Shown piece after piece: positions 12,103 through 24,100 of a stretch of DNA of 64,000 nucleotides; position 1 is the stretch's first letter; each line of letters starts with the position of its first letter. Origin of the DNA: Prosapia bicincta (lineage: Eukaryota; Arthropoda; Insecta; Hemiptera; Cercopidae); the NCBI GenBank assembly GCA_036971475.1, contig JBAIZL010000007.1:32353002-32417001 (forward strand). Direction: 5' to 3'. Under the pieces are notes generated by a model. It was not told the origin of the DNA. It made no database searches and was given only the letters and a program-made list of their open reading frames with translations. The position numbers and the translations under genes were made by a program.

Positions 12103-12225
12103 CTATGGTCGATTCTGCGTTTATTATGCCTTTTAAATGAGAAATCCATTTTTTGTAGAAATCGCAAAATCCATGAACCTCATATAATACTTATTATAGA
12201 TTAATTCTAAGTGCACAATGCGAAT
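12103..12225 (+). repeat. 123-bp monomer with 48-bp deletion
   Basis: The unit jumps from CCATGAAC to CTCATATAATAC, losing monomer positions 77-124: the 3' side of dyad 1, the second T-tract and the CAATTGCGATAG region. The same deletion occurs at 13591-13713, with CTCC instead of CTCA. One deletion event copied by a 9-monomer duplication (1,488 bp) explains both. Confidence 0.9.
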
Positions 12226-13590
12226 CTATGGTCGATTCTGCGTTTATTATGCCTTTGAAATGAGAAATCCATTTTTTGTAGAAATCGCAAAATCCATGAA
12301 CTATAATTCATGCATTTTTTTTAGATCAAATATATGACAATTGTGATAGATCCTATAATACTTATTTTAGATCATTTCTAAGAGCACAATGCGAATCTAT
12401 GGTCGATTCTGCGTTTATTATGCCTTTTAAATGAGAAATCCATTTTTTGTAGAAATCACAAAATCCATGAACTATAATTCATGCATTTTTTTTAGAGCAA
12501 ATATATGACAATTGCGATAGCTCCTATAATACTTATTATAGATCAATTCTAAGTGCACAATGCGAATCTATGGTCGATTCTGCGTTTATTATGCCTTTTA
12601 AATGGGAAATCCATTTTTTGTAGAAATCGCAAAATCCATGAACTATAATTCATGCATTTTGTTTAGAGCAAATATATGACAATTGCGATAGCTCCTATAA
12701 TAGTTATTATAGATCAATTCTAAGTGCACAATGCGAATCTATGGTCGATTCTGCGTTTATTATGCCTTTTAAATGAGAAATCCATTTTTTGTAGAAATCG
12801 CAAAATCCATGAACTATAGTTCATCCTTTTTTTTAGAGCAAATATATGACAATTGCGATAGCTCCTATAATAGTTATTATAGATCAATTCTAAGTGCACA
12901 ATGCGAATCTATGGTCGATTCTGCGTTTATTATGCCTTTTAAATGAGAAATCCATTTTTTGTAGAAATCGCAAAATCCATGAACTATAGTTTATCCTTTT
13001 TTTTAGAGCAAATATATGACAATTGTGATAGATCCTATAATACTTATTATAGATCAATTCTAAGTGCACAATGCGAATCTATGGTCGATTCTGCGTTTAT
13101 TATGCCTTTTAAATGAGAAATCCATTTTTTGTAGAAATCGCAAAATCCATGAACTATAATTCATCCTTTTTTTTAGAGCAAATATATGACAATTGCGATA
13201 GCTCCTATAATACTTATTATAGATCAATTATAAGTGCACAATGCGAATCTATGGTCGATTCTGCGTTTATTATGCCTTTTAAATGAGAAATCCATTTTTT
13301 GTAGAAATCACAAAATCCATGAACTATAATTCATGCATTTTTTTTAGAGCAAATATATGACAATTGCGATAGCTCCTATAATACTTATTATAGATCAATT
13401 CTAAGTGCACAATGCGAATCTATGGTCGATTCTGCGTTTATTATGCCTTTTAAATGAGAAATCCATTTTTTGTAGAAATCGCAAAATCCATGAACTATAA
13501 TTCATGCATTTTTTTTAGAGCAAATATATGACAATTGCGATAGCTCCTATAATACTTATTATAGATCAATTCTAAGTGCACAATGCGAAT
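12226..13590 (+). repeat. Body of a 9-monomer HOR
   Basis: Together with the deleted unit before it, this makes a 1,488-bp block (nine monomers less 48 bp). Markers are TTATTTTAGATC, CATTTTGTTTAG, ATAGTTCATCC, ATAGTTTATCC and ATTCATCC; the block ends at the second deleted unit. The next block repeats the order only in part. Confidence 0.75.
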
Positions 13591-16500
13591 CTATGGTCGA
13601 TTCTGCGTTTATTATGCCTTTTAAATGAGAAATCCATTTTTTGTAGAAATCGCAAAATCCATGAACCTCCTATAATACTTATTATAGATTAATTCTAAGT
13701 GCACAATGCGAATCTATGGTCGATTCTGCGTTTATTATGCCTTTTAAATGAGAAATCCATTTTTTGTAGAAATCGCAAAATCCATGAACTATAATTCATC
13801 CTTTTTTTTAGATCAAATATATGACAATTGTGATAGATCCTATAATACTTATTTTAGATCAATTCTAAGTGCACAATGCGAATCTATGGTCGATTCTGCG
13901 TTTATTATGCCTTTTAAATGAGAAATCCATTTTTTGTAGAAATCACAAAATCCATGAACTATAATTCATGCATTTTTTTTAGAGCAAATATATGACAATT
14001 GCGATAGCTCCTATAATACTTATTATAGATCAATTCTAAGTGCACAATGCGAATCTATGGTCGATTCTGCGTTTATTATGCCTTTTAAATGAGAAATCCA
14101 TTTTTTGTAGAAATCGCAAAATCCATGAACTATAGTTCATCCTTTTTTTTAGAGCAAATATATGACAATTGCGATAGCTCCTATAATAGTTATTATAGAT
14201 CAATTCTAAGTGCACAATGCGAATCTATGGTCGATTCTGCGTTTATTATGCCTTTTAAATGAGAAATCCATTTTTTGTAGAAATCGCAAAATCCATGAAC
14301 TATAGTTTATCCTTTTTTTAGAGCAAATATATGACAATTGTGATAGATCCTATAATACTTATTATAGATCAATTCTAAGTGCACAATGCGAATCTATGGT
14401 CGATTCTGCGTTTATTATGCCTTTTAAATGAGAAATCCATTTTTTGTAGAAATCGCAAAATCCATGAACTATAATTCATCCTTTTTTTTAGAGCAAATAT
14501 ATGACAATTGCGATAGCTCCTATAATACTTATTATAGATCAATTCTAAGTGCACAATGCGAATCTATGGTCGATTCTGCGTTTATTATGCCTTTTAAATG
14601 AGAAATCCATTTTTTGTAGAAATCACAAAGTCCATGAACTATAATTCATGCATTTTTTTTAGAGCAAATATATGACAATTGCGATAGCTCCTATAATACT
14701 TATGATAGATCAATTCTAAGTGCACAATGCGAATCTATGGTCGATTCTGCGTTTATTATGCCTTTTAAATGAGAAATCCATTTTTTGTAGAAATCGCAAA
14801 ATCCATGAACTATAATTCATGCATTTTTTTTAGATCAAATATATGACAATTGTGATAGATCCTATAATACTTATTATAGATCTATTCTAAGTGCACAATG
14901 CGAATCTATGGTCGATTCTGCGTTTATTATGCCTTTTTAATGAGAATTCCATTTTTTGTAGAAATCGCAAAATCCATGAACTATAATTCATGCATTTTTT
15001 TTAGATCAAATATATGACAATTGTGATAGATCCTATAATAGTTATTATAGATCAATTCTAAGTGCACAATGCGAATCTATGGTCGATTCTGCGTTTATTA
15101 TGCCTTTTAAATGAAAAATCCATTTTTTGTAGAAATCACAAAATCCATGAACTATAATTCATGCATTTTTTTTAGAGCAAATATATGACAATTGCGATAG
15201 CTCCTATAATACTTATTATAGATCAATTCTAAGTGCACAATGCGAATCTATGGTCGATTCTGCGTTTATTATGCCTTTTAAATGAGAAATCCATTTTTTG
15301 TAGAAATCGCAAAATCCATGAACTATAATTCATCCTTTTTTTTAGAGCAAATATATGACAATTGCGCTAGCTCCTATAATACTTATTATAGATCAATTCT
15401 AAGTGCACAATGCGAATCTATGGTCGATTCTGCGTTTATTATGCCTTTTAAATGAGAAATCCATTTTTTGTAGAAATCGCAAAATCCATGAACTATAATT
15501 CATGCATTTTTTTTAGATCAAATATATGACAATTGTGATAGATCCTATAATACTTATTATAGATCAATTCTAAGTGCACAATGCGAATCTATGGTCGATT
15601 CTGCGTTTATTATGCCTTTTAAATAAGAATTCCATTTTTTGTAGAAATCGCAAAATCCATGAACTATAATTCATGCATTTTTTTTAGATCAAATATATGA
15701 CAATTGTGATAGATCCTATAATACTTATTATAGATCAATTCTAAGTGCACAATGCGAATCTATGGTCGATTCTGCGTTTATTATGCCTTTTAAATGAGAA
15801 TTCCATTATTTGTAGAAATCGCAAAATTAATGAACTATAATTCATGCATTTTTTTTAGATCAAATATATGACAATTGTGATAGATCCTATATTAGTTATT
15901 ATAGATCAATTCTAAGTGCACAATGCGAATCTATGGTCGATTCTGCTTTTATTATGCCTTTTAAATGAGAATTCCATTTTTTGTAGAAATCGCAAAATCC
16001 ATGAACTATAATTCATGAATTTTTTTAGAGCAAATATATGACAATTGCGATAGCTCCTATAATACTTATTATAGATCAATTCTAAGTGCACAATGCGAAT
16101 CTATGGTCGATTCTGCGTTTATTATGCCTTTTAAATGAGAAATCCATTTATTGTAGAAATCACAAAATCCATGAACTATAATTCATGCATTTTTTTTAGA
16201 GCAAATATATGACAATTGCGATAGCTCCTATAATGCTTATTATAGATCAATTCTAAGTGCACAATGCGAATCTATGGTCGATTCTGCATTTATTATGCCT
16301 TTTAAATGACAAATCCATTTTTTGTAGAAATCGCAAAATCCATGAACTATAATTCATGCATTTTTTTTTAGAGCAAATATATGAAAATTGCGATAGCTAC
16401 TATAATACTTATTATAGATCAATTCTAAGTGCACAATGCGAATCTATGGTCGATACTGCGTTTATTATGCCTTTTAAATGAGAAATCCATTTTTTGTAGA

Positions 16501-18325
16501 AATCACAAAGTCCATGAACTATAATTCATGCATTTTGTTTAGAGCAAATATATGACAATTGCGATAGCTCCTATAATACTTATGATAGATCAATTCTAAG
16601 TGCACAATGCGAATCTATGGTCGATTCTGCGTTTATTATGCCTTTTAAATGAGAAATCCATTTTTTGTAGAAATCGCAAAATCCATGAACTATAATTCAT
16701 GCATTTTTTTTAGATCAAATATATGACAATTGTGATAGATCCTATAATACTTATTATAGATCAATTCTAAGTGCACAATGCGAATCTATGGTCGATTCTG
16801 CGTTTATTATGCCTTTTAAATGAGAAATCCATTTTTTGTAGAAATCACAAAGTCCATGAACTATAATTCATGCATTTTGTTTAGAGCAAATATATGACAA
16901 TTGCGATAGCTCCTATAATACTTATGATAGATCAATTCTAAGTGCACAATGCGAATCTATGGTCGATTCTGCGTTTATTATGCCTTTTAAATGAGAAATC
17001 CATTTTTTGTAGAAATCGCAAAATCCATGAACTATAATTCATGCATTTTTTTTAGATCAAATATATGACAATTGTGATAGATCCTATAATACTTATTATA
17101 GATCAATTCTAAGTGCACAATGCGAATCTATGGTCGATTCTGCGTTTATTATGCCTTTTAAATGAGAATTCCATTTTTTGTAGAAATCGCAAAATCCATG
17201 AACTATAATTCATGCATTTTTTTTAGATTAAATATATGACAATTGTGATAGATCCTATAATAGTTATTATAGATCAATTCTAAGTGCACAATGCGAATCT
17301 ATGGTCGATTCTGCGTTTATTATGCCTTTTAAATGAGAAATCCATTTTTTGTAGAAATCACAAAATCCATGAACTATAATTCATGCATTTTTTTTTAGAG
17401 CAAATATATGACAATTGCGATAGCTCCTATAATACTTATTATAGATCAATTCTAAGTGCACAATGCGAATCTATGGTCGATACTGCGTTTATTATGCTTT
17501 TTAAATGAGGAATCCATTTTTTGTAGAAATTGCAAAATCCATGAACTATAATTCATCCTTTTTTTTAGAGCAAATATATGACAATTGCGATAGCTCCTAT
17601 AATACTTATTATAGATCAATTCTAAGTGCACAATGCGAATCTATGGTCGATTCTGCGTTTATTATGCCTTTTAAATGAGAAATCCATTTTTTGTAGAAAT
17701 CGCAAAATCCATGAACTATAATTCATGCATTTTTTTTAGATCAAATATATGACAATTGTGATAGATCCTATAATACTTATTATAGATCAATTCTAAGTGC
17801 ACAATGCGAATCTATGGTCGATTCTGCGTTTATTATGCCTTTTAAATGAGAAATCCATTTTTTGTAGAAATCACAAAATCCATGAACTATAATTCATGCA
17901 TTTTTTTTAGAGCAAATATATGACAATTGCGATAGCTCCTATAATGCTTATTATAGATCAATTCTAAGTGCACAATGCTAATCTATGGTCGATTCTGCGT
18001 TTATTATGCCTTTTAAATGAGAAATCCATTTTTTGTAGAAATCGCAAAATCCATGAACTATAATTCATGCATTTTTTTTTAGAGCAAATATATGAAAATT
18101 GCGATAGCTCCTATAATACTTATTATAGATCAATTCTAAGTGCACAATGCGAATCTATGGTCGATACTGCGTTTATTATGCCTTTTAAATGAGAAATCCA
18201 TTTTTTGTAGAAATCACAAAATCCATGAACTATAATTCATGCATTTTTTTTAGAGCAAATATATGACAATTGCGATAGCTCCTATAATACTTATTATAGA
18301 TCAATTCTAAGTGCACAATGCGAAT
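13591..18325 (+). repeat. About 28 mixed monomers, partial HOR copies
   Basis: The block starts with the second 123-bp deleted unit (13591-13713) and goes on with TTATTTTAG, ATAGTTCATCC, ATAGTTTATCC and CACAAAGTCC / TTATGATAG units. Two adjacent copies of a two-monomer module (CACAAAGTCC with CATTTTGTTTAG and ATGATAG, then TTGTGATAGATCC) lie near 16500-17100. Private changes include TTGCGCTAG (near 15365), AATAAGAATTCC, GCAAAATTAATG and CTGCTTTTATT. No gene or insertion was seen. Confidence 0.8.
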
Positions 18326-19851
18326 CTATGGTCGATTCTGCGTTTATTATGCCTTTTAAATGAGAAATCCATTTTTTGTAGAAATCGCAAAATCCATGAA
18401 CTATAATTCATCCTTTTTTTTAGAGCAAATATATGACAATTGCGATAGCTCCTATAATACTTATTATAGATCAATTCTAAGTGCACAATGCGAATCTATG
18501 GTCGATTCTGCGTTTATTATGCCTTTTAAATGAGAAATACATTTTTTGTAGAAATCACAAAGTCCATGAACTATAATTCATGCATTTTGTTTAGAGCAAA
18601 TATATGACAATTGCGATAGCTCCTATAATACTTATGATAGATCAATTCTAAGTGCACAATGCGAATCTATGGTCGATTCTGCGTTTATTATGCCTTTTAA
18701 ATGAGAAATCCATTTTTTGTAGAAATCGCAAAATCCATGAACTATAATTCATGCATTTTTTTTAGATCAAATATATGACAATTGTGATAGATCCTATAAT
18801 ACTTATTATAGATCAATTCTAAGTGCACAATGCGAATCTATGGTCGATTCTGCGTTTATTATGCCTTTTAAATGAGAATTCCATTTTTTGTAGAAATCGC
18901 AAAATCCATGAACTATAATTCATGCATTTTTTTTAGATCAAATATATGACAATTGTGATAGATCCTATAATAGTTATTATAGATCAATTCTAAGTGCACA
19001 ATGCGAATCTATGGTCGATTCTGCGTTTATTATGCCTTTTAAATGAGAATTCCATTTTTTGTAGAAATCGCAAAATCCATGAACTATAATTCATGCATTT
19101 TTTTAGAGCAAATATATGACAATTGCGATAGCTCCTATAATACTTATTATAGATCAATTCTAAGTGCACAATGCGAATCTATGGTCGATTCTGCGTTTAT
19201 TATGCCTTTTAAATGAGAAATCCATTTTTTGTAGAAATCACAAAATCCATGAACTATAATTCATGCATTTTTTTAGAGCAAATATATGACAATTGCGATA
19301 GCTCCTATAATAGTTATTATAGATCAATTCTAAGTGCACAATGCGAATCTATGTTCGATTCTGCGTTTATTATGCCTTTTAAATGAGAAATCCATTTTTT
19401 GTAGAAGTCACAAAATCCATGAACTATAATTCAAGCATTTTTTTTAGAGCAAATATATGACAATTGCGATAGCTCCTATAATACTTATTATAGATCAATT
19501 CTAAGTGCACAAAGCAAATCTATGGTCGATTCTGCGTTTATTGTGCCTTTTAAATGAGAAATCCATTTTTTGTAGAAATCGCAAAATCCATGAATGCATT
19601 TTTTTAAGAGCAAATATATGACAATTGCGATAGCTCCTATAATACTTATTATAGATCAATTCTAAGTGCACAATGCGAATCTATGGTCGATTCTGCGTTT
19701 ATTATGCCTTTTAAATGAGAAATCCATTTTTTGTAGTAATCACAAAATCCATAAACTATAATTCATGCATTTGTTTTAGAGCAAATATATGACAATTGCG
19801 ATAGCTCCTATAATAGTTATTATAGATCAATTCTAAGTGCACAATGCGAAT
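18326..19851 (+). repeat. 9-monomer HOR, copy 1 (1,526 bp)
   Basis: Markers lie about 1,527 bp before their partners: GAAATACATTTTTTG near 18535, AAAGCAAATC at 19511, and the 161-bp monomer at 19520-19680. The order is CATCC / AAATACATT with CACAAAGTCC / TTGTGAT / GAGAATTCC / GAGAATTCC with T7 / CACAAAATCC / CTATGTTCG with GAAGTCAC / AAAGCAAATC with the 10-nt deletion / GTAGTAATCAC with CATAAAC. Confidence 0.85.
19520..19680 (+). repeat. 161-bp monomer with 10-nt deletion in dyad 1
   Basis: CCATGAATGCATTTTT replaces the full dyad. The same 10 nt are missing as in the units at 5634 and 7332, but here on a CATGCATT background with AAAGCAAATC and TTATTGTGCC. The copy at 21047-21207 is its HOR partner. 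The different backgrounds suggest that the deletion arose more than once or was moved by conversion. Confidence 0.85.
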
Positions 19852-21378
19852 CTATGGTCGATTCTGCGTTTATTATGCCTTTTAAATGAGAAATCCATTT
19901 TTTGTAGAAATCGCAAAATCCATGAACTATAATTCATCCTTTTTTTTAGAGCAAATATATGACAATTGCGATAGCTCCTATAATACTTATTATAGATCAA
20001 TTCTAAGTGCACAATGCGAATCTATGGTCGATTCTGCGTTTATTATGCCTTTTAAATGAGAAATACATTTTTTGTAGAAATCACAAAGTCCATGAACTAT
20101 AATTCATGCATTTTGTTTAGAGCAAATATATGACAATTGCGATAGCTCCTATAATACTTATGATAGATCAATTCTAAGTGCACAATGCGAATCTATGGTC
20201 GATTCTGCGTTTATTATGCCTTTTAAATGAGAAATCCATTTTTTGTAGAAATCGCAAAATCCATGAACTATAATTCATGCATTTTTTTTAGATCAAATAT
20301 ATGACAATTGTGATAGATCCTATAATACTTATTATAGATCAATTCTAAGTGCACAATGCGAATCTATGGTCGATTCTGCGTTTATTATGCCTTTTAAATG
20401 AGAATTCCATTTTTTGTAGAAATCGCAAAATCCATGAACTATAATTCATGCATTTTTTTTAGATCAAATATATGACAATTGTGATAGATCCTATAATAGT
20501 TATTATAGATCAATTCTAAGTGCACAATGCGAATCTATGGTCGATTCTGCGTTTATAATGCCTTTTAAATGAGAATTCCATTTTTTGTAGAAATCGCAAA
20601 ATCCATGAACTATAATTCATGCATTTTTTTAGAGCAAATATATGACAATAGCGATAGCTCCTATAATACTTATTATAGATCAATTCTAAGTGCACAATGC
20701 GAATCTATGGTCGATTCTGCGTTTATTATGACTTTTAAATGAGAAATCCATTTTTTGTAGAAATCACAAAATCCATGAACTATAATTCATGCATTTTTTT
20801 TAGAGCAAATATATGACAATTGCGATAGCTCCTATAATAGTTATTATAGATCAATTCTAAGTGCACAATGCGAATCTATGTTCGATTCTGCGTTTATTAT
20901 GCCTTTTAAATGAGAAATCCATTTTTTGTAGAAGTCACAAAATCCATGAACTATAATTCATGCGTTTTTTTTAGAGCAAATATATGACAATTGCGATAGC
21001 TCCTATAATACTTATTATAGATCAATTCTAAGTGCACAAAGCAAATCTATGGTCGATTCTGCGTTTATTGTGCCTTTTAAATGAGAAATCCATTTTTTGT
21101 AGAAATCGCAAAATCCATGAATGCATTTTTTTAAGAGCAAATATATGACAATTGCGATAGCTCCTATAATACTTATTATAGATCAATTCTAAGTGCACAA
21201 TGCGAATCTATGGTCGATTCTGCGTTTATTATGCCTTTTAAATGAGAAATCCATTTTTTGTAGAAATCGCAAAATCCATGAACTATAATTCATGCATTTT
21301 GTTTAGAGCAAATATATGACAATTGCGATAGCTCCTATAATAGTTATTATAGATCAATTCTAAGTGCACAATGCGAAT
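19852..21378 (+). repeat. 9-monomer HOR, copy 2 (1,527 bp)
   Basis: It repeats the preceding order, with AAAGCAAATC at 21038 and the 161-bp monomer at 21047-21207. The last monomer differs from copy 1 (GTAGAAATCGC with CATTTTGTTTAG against GTAGTAATCAC with CATTTGTTTTAG), so the exchange point is near the end. Confidence 0.85.
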
Positions 21379-24100
21379 CTATGGTCGATTCTGCGTTTAT
21401 TATGCCTTTTAAATGAGAAATCCATTTTTTGTAGAAATCGCAAAATCCATGAACTATAATTCATGCATTTTTTTTAGAGCAAATATATGACAATTGCGAT
21501 AGCTCCTATAATACATATTATAGATCAATTCTAAGTGCACAATGCAAATCTATGGTTGATTCTGCGTTTATTATGCCTTTTAAATGAGAAATCCATTTTT
21601 TGTAGAAATCACAAAATCCATGAACTATAATTCATGCATTTTTTTTAGAGCAAATATATGACAATTGCGATAGCTCCTATAATACTTATTATAGATCAAT
21701 TCTAAGTGCACAATGCGAATCTATGGTCGATTCTGCGTTTATTATGCCTTTTAAATGAGAAATCCATTTTTTGTAGAAATCGCAAAATCCATGAACTATA
21801 ATTCATCCTTTTTTTTAGAGCAAATATATGACAATTGCGATAGCTCCTATAATACTTATTATAGATCAATTCTAAGTGCACAATGCGAATCTATGGTCGA
21901 TTCTGCGTTTATTATGCCTTTTAAATGAGAAATCCATTTTTTGTAGAAATCACAAAATCCATGAACTATAATTCATGCATTTTTTTTAGAGCAAATATAT
22001 GACAATTGCGATAGCTCCTATAATACTTATTATAGATCAATTCTAAGTGCACAATGCTAATCTATGGTCGATTCTGCGTTTATTATGCCTTTTAAATGAG
22101 AAATCCATTTTTTGTAGAAATCGCAAAATCCATGAACTATAATTCATCCTTTTTTTTAGAGCAAATATATGACAATTGCGATAGCTCCTATAATACTTAT
22201 TATAGATCAATTCTAAGTGCACAATGCGAATCTATGGTCGATTCTGCGTTTATTATGCCTTTTAAATGAGAAATCCATTTTTTGTAGAAATCGCAAAATC
22301 CATGAACTATAATTCATCCTTTTTTTTAGAGCAAATATATGACAATTGCGATAGCTCCTATAATACTTATTATAGATTAATTCTAAGTGCACAATGCGAA
22401 TCTATGGTCGATTCTGCGTTTATTATTCCTTTTAAATGAGAAATCCATTTTTTGTAGAAATCGCAAAATCCATGAACTATAATTCATGCATTTTTTTTAG
22501 ATCAAATATATGACAATTGTGATAGATCCTATAACACTTATTATAGATCAATTCTAAGTGCACAATGCGAATCTATGGTCGATTCTGCGTTTATTATGCC
22601 TTTTAAATGAGAAATCCATTTTTTGTAGAAATCACAAAATCCATGAACTATAATTCATGCATTTTTTTTAGAGCAAATATATGACAATTGCGATAGCTCC
22701 TATAATACTTATTATAGATCAATTCTAAGTGCACAATGCGAATCTATGGTCGATTCTGCGTTTATTATGCCTTTTAAATGAGAAATCCATTTTTTGTAGA
22801 AATCGCAAAATCCATGAACTATAATTCATGCATTTTGTTTAGAGCAAATATATGACAATTGCAATAGCTCCTATAATAGTTATTATAGATCAATTCTAAG
22901 TGCACAATGCGAATCTATCGTCGATTCTGCGTTTATTATGCCTTTTAAATGAGAAATCCATTTTTTGTAGAAATCGCAAAATCCATGAACTATAATTCAT
23001 GCATTTTTTTTAGAGCAAATATATGACAATTGCGATAGCTCCTATAATACTTATTATAGATCAATTCTAAGTGCACAATGCGAATCTATGGTCGATTCTG
23101 CGTTTATTATGCTTTTTAAATGAGAAATCCATTTTTTGTAGAAATCGCAAAATCCATGAACTATAATTCATGCATTTTGTTTAGAGCAAATATATGACAA
23201 TTGCGATAGCTCCTATAATAGTTATTATAGATCAATTCTAAGTGCACAATGCGAATCTATGGTCGATTCTGCGTTTATTATGCCTTTTAAATGAGAAATC
23301 CATTTTTTGTAGAAATCGCAAAATCCATGAACTATAATTCATGCATTTTTTTTAGAGCAAATATATGACAATTGCGATAGCTCCTATAATACTTATTACA
23401 GATCAATTCTAAGTGCACAATGCAAATCTATGGTCGATTCTGCGTTTATTATGCCTTTTAAATGAGAAATCCATTTTTTGTAGAAATCACAAAATCCATG
23501 AACTATAATTCATGCATTTTTTTTAAAGCAAATATATGACAATTGCGATAGCACCTATAATACTTATTATAGATCAATTCTAAATGCACAATGCGAATCT
23601 ATGGTCGATTCTGCGTTTATTATGCCTTTTAAATGAGAAATCCATTTTTTGTAGAAATCGCAAAATCCGTGAACTATAATTCATCCTTTTTTTTAGAGCA
23701 AATATATGACAATTGCGATAGCTCCTATAATACTTATTATAGATCAATTCTAAATGCACAATGCGAATCTATGGTCGATTCTGCGTTTATTATGCCTTTT
23801 AAATGAGAAATCCATTTTTTGTAGAAATCGCAAAATCCATGAACTATAATTCATGCATTTTTTTAAGATCAAATATATGACAATTGTGATAGATCCTATA
23901 ATACTTATTATAGATCAATTCTAAGTGCACAATGCGAATCTATGGTCGATTCTGCGTTTATTATGCCTTTTAAATGAGAAATCCATTTTTTGTAGAAATC
24001 GCAAAATCCATGAATGCATTTTTTTTAGAGCAAATATATGACAATTGCGATAGCTCCTATAATACTTATTATAGATCAATTCTAAGTGCACAATGCAAAT
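21379..24100 (+). repeat. About 16 mixed monomers, end of the CATCC zone
   Basis: CATCC units, CATTTTGTTTAG units and TTGTGAT units are interleaved. Two similar pairs near 22.8 and 23.2 kb carry CATTTTGTTTAG with AATAGTTATTATAG. The last CATCC unit I could find is near 23683. The unit at 23940-24100 is 161 bp long with the 10-nt dyad deletion. No gene was seen. Confidence 0.8.
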
